Notes: a model not told the origin generated them from the sequence alone. 64,000 bases of DNA from Sphingobacterium sp. R2 (GCF_040760075.1 NZ_CP142884.1:1612001-1676000), one strand, 5' to 3'. Shown: positions 17,046 through 26,674, counted from the stretch's first letter. Translations and numbers: made by a program.

Positions 17046-18059
17046 CTAATCTTCCTCTGCATGCAGTTCGAAAGACAGCTTAACGAGGTCTTGACCTGCA
17101 AACTTGGTTTCATAATTTGACAAGTTCCAGTCAGTACGGGTAACTTTTGCCTTTGTGCTGGCATCGTTAAATTTGCGAAGTAAAAAGACTACATTTTTTT
17201 CGCCTTCATTATCTTTTCCTGCTGTAAAGTACGTGATAATTCCTGTTGTCTCCGTTGCTCCATTGACAGTAGAGCCATCGCCGTAGGCAGTTTCTTTCGT
17301 TTGAAAGATTGCTCCGCTTCCTGTACTGCTATTCGGATTTAAAATAAAAGAACCACCTATAAGGAACGCCTTATAGTAGTCTGCTGTTGCTTTATTGATA
17401 ATGTATTGCCCCTGGATTTCTTTTGAAGAAGCATCAAATTGTTTTAATTCAATTTTATAGATACCTGTTGGATGAAGGTGAGCATGTCCTCCTGCCAATG
17501 CTGTTCCCTTGTCATCAAAGCTGATAGCAATTGGTTCTACCTTTTCTTTGTCGGCAAGATCATGGAAATGGTCTCCATGGGGTGTTCCAGCTACTTCTGT
17601 GAAGATAAGTTTAAAGTTCGGTTTTACATCGGCGGCCGTAATCGTTAATGCTGATTCTGCTGTAGTCGCATTTCCGGCTTTGTCGGTTACTGTAAAATGA
17701 AAATGATAGGCTCCTGCGGGTGCATCCGCCGGAACATCGATGTGTTCATGAAATGTCGCATTTTTTACACCAATGTATTTTCCATCCGTATAGGCTTTTG
17801 TAAACTTATACTGACCGCCACCTTCTTGATGAGCCTCAATTTCGATTTTAGCAATCAGTGCTTCGGCAACAATATCACCTTCAAGATGAAGATCTGATCC
17901 CGCTTGGACAGTTTTGTTATTGCCACTGCCGATTTCAAGTGTGCCTATCTGGGGTTTTGCAAGTGCTGGGATTTCATCGTTGTCTTTCTTACAGGACGAT
18001 AGGAAGCCTAAAAGAATTGTACTTAACAGGAAGAAGAAGCGAATGTTTCTAGTTTTCAT
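17046..18059 (-). CDS. Histidine-rich DUF4625-like lipoprotein
   Basis: A 337-residue lipoprotein with lipobox LSSC (Cys23) and a following KKDND. An Ig-like domain (about 35-145) has the DUF4625 pattern ending 'AYHFHFTVTDKAGNAT'. A second domain (about 150-335) carries clustered histidines: TPHGDHFHDL and GGHAHLHPTG. Such His clusters often hold zinc or another transition metal. It is the last of three minus-strand genes after a TonB-dependent receptor and a smaller DUF4625 protein. A surface or periplasmic metal-binding accessory to the receptor is my inference; the family itself has no established function that I know of. Confidence 0.65.
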   Translation of the reverse strand: MKTRNIRFFFLLSTILLGFLSSCKKDNDEIPALAKPQIGTLEIGSGNNKTVQAGSDLHLEGDIVAEALIAKIEIEAHQEGGGQYKFTKAYTDGKYIGVKNATFHEHIDVPADAPAGAYHFHFTVTDKAGNATTAESALTITAADVKPNFKLIFTEVAGTPHGDHFHDLADKEKVEPIAISFDDKGTALAGGHAHLHPTGIYKIELKQFDASSKEIQGQYIINKATADYYKAFLIGGSFILNPNSSTGSGAIFQTKETAYGDGSTVNGATETTGIITYFTAGKDNEGEKNVVFLLRKFNDASTKAKVTRTDWNLSNYETKFAGQDLVKLSFELHAEED

Positions 18060-18103
18060 GTAAAATGGATTTAATTAAATTGAGTTGATAAATATGTATG
18101 GTA

Positions 18104-18580
18104 TTACTCGAGTATACGGATGCTGATTCCCTTCTGGCTGCTCCATCCCGCAAAGTCAGTCACCTGAATCATAAAATGATAATTACCCGGATCGATATCT
18201 GCTGGCACATCGATTTTTAATTCGGCATCATATTGCTGTGGCTGCCCCGGAATATTAACTGTCTTGACCAAAGTGAAGGGCTTGATGGGCGTTTTGATCG
18301 CCTCAGCCGTACATTCGCCGATTTCAGTGCTATGCGAATGATGGTCAAAATTATGGTGTACGTCAATGCTATAGCTCCCGAGCGCGACATTATCAGATAG
18401 CTTACTGCGGAAAGTAAAACTTGTGCCTCGTTTAATTGTGCTGCATTGTTTTGGGAAAGCCGTTTCCGAATCGATGGCGATGGTCGGTTTTTCGGTATCA
18501 ATGCTTTCCTTATCTTTTTTACAGGCAACGGCCATCGTAAGTAACACCGCGATAAGTGTATATTTTTGGACTGTTTTCAT
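18104..18580 (-). CDS. Small DUF4625-like lipoprotein with His cluster
   Basis: A 158-residue lipoprotein. The frame opens 33 bp upstream, but MKTVQKYTLIAVLLTMAVAC gives a clean lipoprotein signal with Cys20, so the start is set there. One Ig-like DUF4625 domain holds a dense metal-binding-like stretch, DVHHNFDHHSHS (about residues 70-85), and ends 'NYHFMIQVTDFAGWSS', parallel to the repeat in its neighbour. It lies between the receptor gene (215 bp upstream) and the larger DUF4625 gene (44 bp downstream), all on one strand. Confidence 0.65.
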   Translation of the reverse strand: MKTVQKYTLIAVLLTMAVACKKDKESIDTEKPTIAIDSETAFPKQCSTIKRGTSFTFRSKLSDNVALGSYSIDVHHNFDHHSHSTEIGECTAEAIKTPIKPFTLVKTVNIPGQPQQYDAELKIDVPADIDPGNYHFMIQVTDFAGWSSQKGISIRILE

Positions 18581-18795
18581 AGGAGATAGTTTCAATTTTA
18601 AATTTTTATTCATTCGTATATCTTTTATTGGTATGCATGTCTGTGTGACGCTCGGTTATTCATGTGTCTTCGTTAAAAATTGTGTAAGAGTTCCCTGTAC
18701 GCTTCGATTTACGTAATTCATTGCGATCAAAGGCTTATTTAAAGATGCTATCTTTCGTTAATGTTATTTTTATTCTTTATTCACGGTGGCTCATG

Positions 18796-20964
18796 TTATG
18801 ATCGGGACTGTTTTCCAAAGGGAACTCCAATGGATAGGATAAAATTCCTTCCCTGTTCAGGCAAAGAGATCAGCCGATAAAAGCTGGTATGATCCATATA
18901 TTTCTTGTCAAAGAGATTTTGAACCTGTAAGCGTAATTGAAGGACAGATCCCGAAAACCGAAGTTGTGTTCCTGCCCGGAAGTTGAAGACCTGATAAGCT
19001 GCTGTGGACTCTTCTGGTGGAACAACGTGATACTGCGCTGCTGTCCATTTGCAATCGACGGAAAGGTAGGTCTCTTTAAAATGTTTGCTATTTTTTGCTG
19101 TCCAGCTGATGTCCATCAACGCTGAAGGTGCCGGAGAGAAAGGAAGTGTATATCCTTTCTTTGCACCCGATAGTTGTTCCGATCGAACATATTCACCCAA
19201 TAATTCTACTTTCCATCGTTTCAGAGGCTGGTAGCTGAGTTTCAATTCTGCTCCATAACGGCGAACACGGCTTTCCATATATTCAAAGATTTGATTGCCG
19301 GCACCATAATATTGATCGTAGCTTGACGTGGGATTGAGATAGATATAATTGGAAAAGTAATTAAAGAATGGCGTAAAGGCGACAAAGACTTTTCTGGGAC
19401 TCCAGGTCAAGGATAAATCCAGTTGATAGGACTGTTCGGGAGACAATGATTGATTGCCTCTTTCATAACTGAAGTAGTGATAGTTTACACCATTGGCGCC
19501 AAGTTCCTGTGCAATGGGGGCCCTGAAACTTTTTCCTACATTAATTTTTGTTTCTAGATCTCCGAATTGATGTGCCGCTCCTATAGACCAAACCAGGCTA
19601 TTGAAACGACGACTGAGCGCCGAAGCCCGAACTATTCTGCCCGACTGATTATCTTCCAGCTGTGATTCGAACCAATCCCGATAAGGTGATGTCTGAATAT
19701 GGCTGTAATCGTAACGCAATGCCCCATATAGCATGGTTTCGTCCGCGAGTTTGTATTGATCATAGACGAATAGGCCCATTGCCTTTTGGCGAAAACTGGG
19801 GATAAGGAAGCTCCAACCATCAATACGGTTATCCTGATACTCTCCATTTGCGCCAATGGTAAGTCGATGTGTGGCCAAATCAAATTGGTCTTTGACAGTG
19901 ATACTATAGACCTGTTTCTCATATAACCTTTCCAAATTGATGGGAATAGTCATATCTTTTGGATAAACAGGTGGCATATAACCATGCGCGGTGTAATTGT
20001 TATATTCTTGCCGGTAATTTTTCTGATAGCCCAGGTCTATCCAAAGCTTATGCTTATCCAGATCGATAAAGTTGCGGTTAATAAGTTTCAGGTGATTGAC
20101 CGTCTGGCTTGGGAAACCAATGTCACGACTGGATTTGTCATAAAGTACTGTATCTACGCCCCTTGGTTCCAAGCCGTGCGCATTGGCAAAGAAGCCAAAC
20201 TTTGTATGATAATTACTCAGGTAGAAAATCGAAGAAAAACGATCTGATAGATATCCGCCCCGTAGTTGAAAATGTGTCTCTCGTCCCGCAGTGTTACGAA
20301 CATGCCGATCTTTCAGACGTACCGCATAATTGTAAACATAGACTGTATCTGTGGGGACACGGTAATCGCCATATTCCAGATGCGTGAATCCGCCTCCAAA
20401 TACCCAATTCCCTTTTCGGCCCTGTATTTGTAGCGATCCGCCAAAAGTCGCATTGTTTGACTTTGTCAATAGGTTAAACTGCCCCTTAAAACCTGTCTCC
20501 TGTAGTTCCGCTGGCGGTGATAGCCGAATGACACCACCAATGGCATCTGAGCCATACAAAAATGAGCTGGCCCCCTTTAGTACCTCGGCACTCCCTACAC
20601 TGAATTGATCGATTTCCAATCCATGATCCAGTCCCCATTGTTGGCCTTCATGTTTAATGCCATTTTCTACCGTGGCCACACGATTAAATCCGAGCCCTCT
20701 AATCTGCGGTTTAGACTGATTGGCCCCTATGCCTATGGCACTGATGCCGGGAAGTCTGCTTAATGTCTGCATTAAACTTCCCGCCTGGTATTTTTGTATA
20801 GAGTCGGCAGTCAATAGCTGGATCGATAATGCTCCTTCTGCTGCCCGGTGATAACGTCGCCCTCCAACTTTTACTTCTTCAAGCTCGATACTCTTCTCCT
20901 GTCCATAACATGGGAAAAATAGCTGTTGTGCTGCGATAAGTGAAAAAATGATATACCTATTCAT
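18796..20964 (-). CDS. TonB-dependent outer-membrane receptor, probable metal or metal-chelate importer
   Basis: A 722-residue receptor with a signal peptide (about 1-21) and a TonB box region (IELEEVKVGGRRY). The plug domain (about 45-155) shows 'LPGISAIGIGANQSKPQIRGLGFNRV' and 'VLKGASSFLYGSDAIGGVI', followed by a 22-strand-type barrel ending in the C-terminal signature 'GRNFILSIGVPFG'. Unlike SusC proteins it lacks an N-terminal carboxypeptidase-regulatory domain and is short, the form used for siderophores, haem, cobalamin or zinc. Two histidine-rich lipoprotein genes follow. Its promoter carries two identical-type dyads (21030-21082), suggesting repression by a metal sensor. The ligand is not provable from sequence. 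Confidence 0.85.
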   Translation of the reverse strand: MNRYIIFSLIAAQQLFFPCYGQEKSIELEEVKVGGRRYHRAAEGALSIQLLTADSIQKYQAGSLMQTLSRLPGISAIGIGANQSKPQIRGLGFNRVATVENGIKHEGQQWGLDHGLEIDQFSVGSAEVLKGASSFLYGSDAIGGVIRLSPPAELQETGFKGQFNLLTKSNNATFGGSLQIQGRKGNWVFGGGFTHLEYGDYRVPTDTVYVYNYAVRLKDRHVRNTAGRETHFQLRGGYLSDRFSSIFYLSNYHTKFGFFANAHGLEPRGVDTVLYDKSSRDIGFPSQTVNHLKLINRNFIDLDKHKLWIDLGYQKNYRQEYNNYTAHGYMPPVYPKDMTIPINLERLYEKQVYSITVKDQFDLATHRLTIGANGEYQDNRIDGWSFLIPSFRQKAMGLFVYDQYKLADETMLYGALRYDYSHIQTSPYRDWFESQLEDNQSGRIVRASALSRRFNSLVWSIGAAHQFGDLETKINVGKSFRAPIAQELGANGVNYHYFSYERGNQSLSPEQSYQLDLSLTWSPRKVFVAFTPFFNYFSNYIYLNPTSSYDQYYGAGNQIFEYMESRVRRYGAELKLSYQPLKRWKVELLGEYVRSEQLSGAKKGYTLPFSPAPSALMDISWTAKNSKHFKETYLSVDCKWTAAQYHVVPPEESTAAYQVFNFRAGTQLRFSGSVLQLRLQVQNLFDKKYMDHTSFYRLISLPEQGRNFILSIGVPFGKQSRS

Positions 20965-21003
20965 CTATGTGGATTCGATTCGTAAAGAGTAATCTGTGCA
21001 ATC

Positions 21004-21035
21004 AATATGTATTACAATTAATATGTATTGCAATT
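21004..21035. repeat. Two tandem 16-bp repeats in the receptor leader
   Basis: AATATGTATTRCAATT occurs twice head to tail (21004-21019 and 21020-21035), differing at one base. It lies in the predicted 5' untranslated region of the receptor gene and runs into the first GCAA-N5-TTGC box. It may be a degenerate extra binding site. Confidence 0.6.
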
Positions 21036-21082
21036 AAGTTGCAACAAATATAGGAAAAAGATTTTAAAAGCAATATAGTTGC
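21030..21082 (-). promoter_or_regulatory. Receptor promoter bracketed by two GCAA-N5-TTGC operators
   Basis: On the minus strand a -33 TTG (21073-21071) is followed after 18 bp by TATATTTG (21052-21045), a full Bacteroidota promoter. The dyad GCAATATAGTTGC (21070-21082) covers the -33 element. GCAATTAAGTTGC (21030-21042) lies at the expected transcription start. The two dyads have the same arms and spacing and are 40 bp apart centre to centre. This is the layout of a repressor-controlled promoter; a Zur- or Fur-like protein is an inference. Confidence 0.6.
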
Positions 21083-21191
21083 ATTATAATAAACGGAATT
21101 GACTGTATGATACAGTGGCAAAGTTTTTGTTGCTTTTTGGCGCCTAAAGAGTATAAAAAGCATGTTTTACAAGTAGTACATACGATGATAT

Positions 21192-23669
21192 ATGAAGTTA
21201 AGTGAAGAGTATTCTATTAAAGTTGCCGCATTGCAATCGGCTGAACATCAATTGACAGTTGATCTGTCGAAACCCATTACACCTGATATATGGCTTGATG
21301 CTCTCATTCATTTTGAGTACAATATGCAGCAGCCCAGTGCAACCAATCTTTACGATGCATTGTTTGAAAAAGGAACTGATTTTGCTGCAAATGTCTATTT
21401 GAGCGATGAGGACTATACTTTTTTTATCGATAAAATCAAGGCAGTATTGGAACGCTATGCTGCTATAAATCCGCAAGCGTGGGTCGAGTTGGGGCTACAA
21501 CATGTTTTATGTCGCCGGCATGCTATAGAAAAGGAAAAAGCGTCATTTTATTTAAATAGAGGTATAGACGCTGAGGTTAAATGGGCGAGACCTCTTTATC
21601 TATATTATAATTATTTAAGTGTGTTGGCTGATATCGACCGGGACACCGCCAAAGCTGAACTTGAATCACTTGCTTTGGGAGGCGATCTATATGCAATCGC
21701 ATATATTTCCCATATCGATGTGTGGACCGAAAAATTTGAAGAAGTTTTTGATCGAATTCAGGTGCTGAGACACGCTCAGGAGAAAAAACTATTACGCCAT
21801 TATTATGAAGCGTTACAATTTTACTACGCTCGTAAAGACAATAAAGCCAAACGCCTGGAGATCCTGGAAGAGGGTATCGCCTTGACCGATTCCCGATACT
21901 GCAGGTTTGTTCTGAATGATATAAAACGCGCAGATGCAACTTCTTCCGTTGAACTGGAACGTCTTATACCAGAATATCACGAATTATTTGAATATGGAAT
22001 GATGGACGCTGCAGTGCAGATAGCGCTCATCAAACTTCAGGGATTAAGTAACGATAATCAGGTAAAGGAGGATTTCGAGCAGCCACTATGGTATTTGCAG
22101 AAAGCATACGACTACAATAATATTTATGCAGGCTATCGTCTTGCCTGTCTTTACCTCTATAATGACACACTTCAGGATATTGAAAGGGGCCTGTCTTTAT
22201 TGCAGCTACTCGACCAGCGAGATGATTATGTCGAAGCGCAGGTTGAACTTGCGGAAATACTGCTAGAAGGAAGATTCCTGCCGAGAGATGAAAAATCCGC
22301 CTTTCAGAAATTTAGTGCACTGGCACAAAAAAATATTGCCTATGCGAAGTTGCGCATGGGCAATATGATAGAATCTGGCTATGATGGAATAGATCCTGAT
22401 TACAAGGTAGCTTTTGCCTATTATCAAGATGCCGCAAAAGATAAACTCCCGCAGGCTTTATATCAGGTCGGCAGGTACCTGAAATATGGCATTCATGGCG
22501 AAGAACCTGATTTGGCAGCTGCAATCCCTTACTTCGAAGAAGCGGCCGCTTCTAATAATGTTACTGCACTGACGGAAATGGGTTTAGCGGCTGAATTGAA
22601 GGCCGAACCAGACTACAAATTGGCTTTTGATTATTTTTCACGTGCAGCAGACCTGGGTTACCCCTATGCTTATTATCTGAAGGGAATTTATTTAGAAAAT
22701 GACTATCACCAAACAGGGGCTCCTCAGCCAACAGCGGCTTTTGCAGCCTTTGAAGCAGGTGCTGGTATGCAAGATCTAAATAGTATATATGAACTAGCTC
22801 GATGTTACCGTGGTGGCATAGGTACGGAAATAAATCTAGATCGGATGATCGATCTATACCAACAGGCTGCCGAGCGAAACCACGTGCAGGCGTTGACTGA
22901 TCTTGCCCTTTGTTATGAATATGGTTACGGACTGAGCAAAGATGCTTTTAAAGCACAGGAATATATCAAAAAGGCAGCTGATTTAGGTTTTCCGTATGCA
23001 ACCTACGTCTTGGGAAGATATTATTTGACCGGCCTTGTGAAGCAGGATGTGCCCCTTGGTCTTCAATTGCTGGAAGAGGCTGCACAAAAAAATGTAGGTG
23101 AAGCATTGTTGCTGCTAGGCGACTATTTTTTCTTCGACTACGATCAGCGTGAAGAATATGATAAAGGCTTTGATTACTATACGCGTGCTGAGAAGCTTAG
23201 ATATTTGACAGATGGACTGGGTATGTGTTATGAGTTTGGTATCGGAATAGAAGCACAGCCAGCAAAAGCATTTGAGTATTATAAACAGGCCGCAGAACGA
23301 GGAAATCAGGAAGCGATCTATCGACTGGGCCGCTGTTTGTATTTCGGAATAGGTACGGAGATCGATAAAACAGCTGCTTATAGCCAATTTATTGAAGTAG
23401 CACAACAAGGAAATATTTATGCCTGTTATTTTGTTGGGTTGCAACTGCTGGACGGAGAAGGTGTACCGACAGACCTTCATGACGGTATTGAATGGCTGAT
23501 GAAGGCTGCCGATGCTGACCATGCTGATGCACAATATAAACTGGCCAACTGCTACCTCATGGGAGATGGCGTGGAAGAAAATGAAACGCTTGCCTTGGAG
23601 TGGTTTGAACGGGCGGCAGATAATGGACATGAAGAAGCTATTCGATTGACAAAGAAAACGAGAAAGTAA
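21192..23669 (+). CDS. Large Sel1-repeat protein
   Basis: An 825-residue cytoplasmic protein with no signal peptide or membrane segment. From about residue 270 to the end it consists of at least a dozen Sel1-like repeats (~36 aa helical pairs), for example 'ALTDLALCYEYGYGLSKDAF', 'AIYRLGRCLYFGIGTEID' and 'AQYKLANCYLMGDGVEENE'. The N-terminal third is helical without clear repeats. Sel1 arrays are scaffolds for protein-protein contacts. It ends 7 bp before a divergent HSP90 gene, suggesting one transcript and a co-chaperone or adaptor role. Specific partners are unknown. Confidence 0.82.
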   Translation: MKLSEEYSIKVAALQSAEHQLTVDLSKPITPDIWLDALIHFEYNMQQPSATNLYDALFEKGTDFAANVYLSDEDYTFFIDKIKAVLERYAAINPQAWVELGLQHVLCRRHAIEKEKASFYLNRGIDAEVKWARPLYLYYNYLSVLADIDRDTAKAELESLALGGDLYAIAYISHIDVWTEKFEEVFDRIQVLRHAQEKKLLRHYYEALQFYYARKDNKAKRLEILEEGIALTDSRYCRFVLNDIKRADATSSVELERLIPEYHELFEYGMMDAAVQIALIKLQGLSNDNQVKEDFEQPLWYLQKAYDYNNIYAGYRLACLYLYNDTLQDIERGLSLLQLLDQRDDYVEAQVELAEILLEGRFLPRDEKSAFQKFSALAQKNIAYAKLRMGNMIESGYDGIDPDYKVAFAYYQDAAKDKLPQALYQVGRYLKYGIHGEEPDLAAAIPYFEEAAASNNVTALTEMGLAAELKAEPDYKLAFDYFSRAADLGYPYAYYLKGIYLENDYHQTGAPQPTAAFAAFEAGAGMQDLNSIYELARCYRGGIGTEINLDRMIDLYQQAAERNHVQALTDLALCYEYGYGLSKDAFKAQEYIKKAADLGFPYATYVLGRYYLTGLVKQDVPLGLQLLEEAAQKNVGEALLLLGDYFFFDYDQREEYDKGFDYYTRAEKLRYLTDGLGMCYEFGIGIEAQPAKAFEYYKQAAERGNQEAIYRLGRCLYFGIGTEIDKTAAYSQFIEVAQQGNIYACYFVGLQLLDGEGVPTDLHDGIEWLMKAADADHADAQYKLANCYLMGDGVEENETLALEWFERAADNGHEEAIRLTKKTRK

Positions 23670-23676
23670 CAAAAAC

Positions 23677-25467
23677 ATGCAGGAAGAAAAATCATATTCC
23701 TTTCAGGTAAACTTGAAAGGAATGATCGCGCTGCTCTCAGAGCACCTTTATAGCGATCCCAACACATTTATTCGGGAACTGCTTCAAAATGGGGTGGATG
23801 CAATTACAGCATTAAAACACTTGGATGAACATCATCAAGGAAAAATCAAGATAGAATTACCAAACGTTGAGCAACCTAAATTTATGTTCCAAGATAATGG
23901 AATAGGTCTCAAGGAGTCCGATATCCACCAATTTTTGTCGGTTATTGGCGAGAGTTCGAAAGGTAAGGACATCAAGGATGCACAGGATTTTATTGGAAAG
24001 TTTGGCATTGGACTGCTCTCTTGTTTTGTCGTCAGTGATGAGATTATTGTGGAAACAAAATCGGCGCTTGAACAGCAACCCTTACGCTGGACGGCTAGAG
24101 CTGAAGGCGACTATAAGATTGAGCGCCTGAGCGATGATGATATTCCTGTGGGAACGAAGGTAATTTTAAGCCCCAAAAAACAATACAATTATATTTTTGA
24201 AGCGGACTATTTCGAGAAGAAAATTAAGTTTTATGGAGATGCACTGCGAGAATCCATTTCAATCGTGGTAGGAGGTGTTGAAAAGATCATCCATAAGGAT
24301 GAACCTAAATGGTTTGCTTCATCGGTTTCGAAAACAGATTTGTTAGCGATAGGGAAAGAGCAGTTTCATGTCAACTTTTTGGACGCAATTCCATTTGAAA
24401 CGACTGCGGGAAAAGCAAAGGGCGTGTTGTATGTTTTACCTTTTCGTACGCAATTTAGCAGCAAGCAGCGTCACCGTATCTATTTGAAGCGCATGTTCCT
24501 CGCCGAAGAAGATCAATCGATTTTACCAAACTGGGCATTCTTTGTCCGTATGCTTGTCAATACGGAGGAACTTAGTGCCACCGCATCGCGGGAGTCTCTG
24601 ATGAAAAATGATTTGCTGCGGCAGGCGAGAAAGGAAATTGCTGCCGTTTTGAAGACGTACCTGCAGCAAGTGAAGAAGATTGATTACGATATTTATATAC
24701 GTATTATCCAAACGCATTATCTTCATTTGAAAGCATTCGCCCTAGAAGATCCCGATTTTTTAGCAATCTTTTTGGCGGATATTCCGTTCGAAACCAACCG
24801 TGGACAACGAAGCTTTCAAAATATAATTGATTATCAGCAACAACTCTATTATTGCGCCGACTTTGAAGATTTTAAACAGATTGACCGAATGGCTGATACG
24901 CAGGGGATAATGCTTATTAACGCTTCTTATACGTTTGATACCGAGCTACTCCGTAAGATCAAACAAAAATATCCCGAGTATACTATTACAGAGATGTCGC
25001 CCAATCAGCTACTAGAGACGTTTCAGCCGATTCATGAAGACGAGCATCATCAATATTTTTCTTTTCAGAAAGATGCACAACGCATTTTGGACGACTACAA
25101 CTGCATTTTGGAAATTAGACGGTTTAAACCAGTTGATACGCCGGCCATTTTTACAAAAATGGACCAAAATAACGTGGAAAATACGATTAGCCAATTGAAG
25201 GAAAATGCAAACCCCTTTGCGCAGGTACTCAAGACATCCAGGCCAAATAAGATCCAGAATACATTATGTTTAAATGCCGATAATGCATTGATCACCACGC
25301 TAATGGATATAAAGGATGCGTATATGCTCCGTTCAGTGATGGAAGTCCTGTATGTGCAAGCGTTGATTTTAGGCAAGTATCCGGTAAAGGAACGTGAAAT
25401 GAAAGTCTTGAACGAGGCCCTGAAGAACCTCATTGTCATGGGACTGGATAATTTCGTGAATCTTTAA
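23677..25467 (+). CDS. Divergent HSP90-family (HtpG-like) protein
   Basis: A 596-residue GHKL ATPase. The N-domain has FIRELLQNGVDAI, with Glu34 (the catalytic Glu position), Asn38 and Asp41 as in HtpG. It also has FQDNGIG (Asp73) and GKFGIGLLSCF, plus the 'GTKVIL' nucleotide motif. The middle domain includes 'TASRESLMKN', equivalent to the catalytic-Arg loop. The rest diverges strongly from ordinary HtpG, and the dimerisation end is shorter and not recognisable. It follows the Sel1 gene by 7 bp and is followed 87 bp later by a helical-repeat gene. A dedicated chaperone paralogue, not the housekeeping HtpG, is the likely reading. Confidence 0.85.
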   Translation: MQEEKSYSFQVNLKGMIALLSEHLYSDPNTFIRELLQNGVDAITALKHLDEHHQGKIKIELPNVEQPKFMFQDNGIGLKESDIHQFLSVIGESSKGKDIKDAQDFIGKFGIGLLSCFVVSDEIIVETKSALEQQPLRWTARAEGDYKIERLSDDDIPVGTKVILSPKKQYNYIFEADYFEKKIKFYGDALRESISIVVGGVEKIIHKDEPKWFASSVSKTDLLAIGKEQFHVNFLDAIPFETTAGKAKGVLYVLPFRTQFSSKQRHRIYLKRMFLAEEDQSILPNWAFFVRMLVNTEELSATASRESLMKNDLLRQARKEIAAVLKTYLQQVKKIDYDIYIRIIQTHYLHLKAFALEDPDFLAIFLADIPFETNRGQRSFQNIIDYQQQLYYCADFEDFKQIDRMADTQGIMLINASYTFDTELLRKIKQKYPEYTITEMSPNQLLETFQPIHEDEHHQYFSFQKDAQRILDDYNCILEIRRFKPVDTPAIFTKMDQNNVENTISQLKENANPFAQVLKTSRPNKIQNTLCLNADNALITTLMDIKDAYMLRSVMEVLYVQALILGKYPVKEREMKVLNEALKNLIVMGLDNFVNL

Positions 25468-25554
25468 GCCGTTTTTTTACGTTTCTCATCCGGCCATTAG
25501 AAAAGTTGTTTATAACGGAACTATAATTCATTAAAAGAACACAATAAAATAGAA

Positions 25555-26616
25555 ATGTATACACTTAAAATTCAGAAACTTCGCAATCAAGTTGCGCGAG
25601 TAGATAATACATTGGAGAAAGTCAACCTATTAACGCAGGCTATTCGGATTGCCGATGAAAATCAAGATATTGAATGGGGATATGAGCTCCGTTTAGATTT
25701 AATTAGCGAAGAGATCGATCTTGCTTTTTCGACCGAATCTTTACCTGCTTTTGCTTGGATACTGCAGGCGTATGATGAAAATCCGGAACGCTTTAACGAA
25801 GAGGATTTCTTATGGCAGTATAAATGGATGATGGCCGAACTATATGACAATCCCGCGGTCAGCCGTGAACAGATAGAAGCTGCTCTAGGCGACTTTGAAC
25901 AACGGTTGATCCGTAATGGTTATGGTAAGCGCGCCATATACAACGAGGAACTCAGTGATGCCCTGGCGCAAAAGGATCTGGCTGCTGTTGAAGTGGCATT
26001 GACGAATGTGAATGCTTTGCAAAGAGATGATATGAGTGACTGTGAAGCATGTGAAATGGATGCAGAAGTATCAGCAACATTATTGCAGTATGGCTATGCC
26101 CCAGCAGTAGAAAAAGCTTTGCCACTCATTGAAGGACAGTTCACCTGTTCACATGTTCCTCTGCGTACTGCCGTAAACCTTGCATATGAAGGTTACAAGC
26201 ACGGAGATGCTGAACAAGCAGACAGAATGGCAAAACTCGCAGAAACGGAGGTGTTTAAGAAAGAGAAAGATTCCGCAATATTAATATCAGCTATTAAACT
26301 AGCAACATATTTCTCGTATACCGACCTCGGGAAATCCAAGGAATGGATCGAACGATTTTTACCCTGGGCCGATGGACCCGAAAATAGGTCCATGTTTCAG
26401 TTGGCGTGCTACGTTTGTGAAGCCATGAAAAATTTTAGAGCTGACGAACATTTTATGCTTGAGCTAGGGCAGCAGCATAATCTTTTCCAAGGTAAAACTA
26501 GCTACACAGCTAGCGAACTGGCCGGGCACTATAGGAAATTAGCGCATCAACTTGCGGAGCGGTTTGATCAACGTAATGGCAATAACAACTTTCGCAATCA
26601 ACTAAAAGCCTTATAG
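25555..26616 (+). CDS. Alpha-helical repeat protein of unknown function next to HSP90
   Basis: A 353-residue soluble, almost wholly helical protein with no signal peptide. Segments such as 'EKVNLLTQAIRIADENQDIE' and 'RTAVNLAYEGYKHGDAEQAD' resemble degenerate TPR pairs. A central DCEACEMDAE stretch holds two close cysteines. I do not recognise a named family. Its position 87 bp after the divergent HSP90 gene, itself coupled to a Sel1 gene, suggests a third member of one module, possibly a TPR-type co-chaperone; that is inference. Confidence 0.55.
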   Translation: MYTLKIQKLRNQVARVDNTLEKVNLLTQAIRIADENQDIEWGYELRLDLISEEIDLAFSTESLPAFAWILQAYDENPERFNEEDFLWQYKWMMAELYDNPAVSREQIEAALGDFEQRLIRNGYGKRAIYNEELSDALAQKDLAAVEVALTNVNALQRDDMSDCEACEMDAEVSATLLQYGYAPAVEKALPLIEGQFTCSHVPLRTAVNLAYEGYKHGDAEQADRMAKLAETEVFKKEKDSAILISAIKLATYFSYTDLGKSKEWIERFLPWADGPENRSMFQLACYVCEAMKNFRADEHFMLELGQQHNLFQGKTSYTASELAGHYRKLAHQLAERFDQRNGNNNFRNQLKAL

Positions 26617-26674
26617 GTCTCAATATCTTCAGAAATCCCTGATTTCCGTGATGGGATTGCGCTATGTTTGAAGT

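Noticed and set aside
23115..23678. 187-codon minus-strand frame opposite the Sel1 gene
   Set aside because: It is antisense to a clear repeat protein and mirrors its codon periodicity. No domain or promoter supports it.
26618..26665. AATCCC/GGGATT hairpin after the helical-repeat gene as a terminator
   Set aside because: The stem is only six pairs with a 13-nt loop and no T-run.
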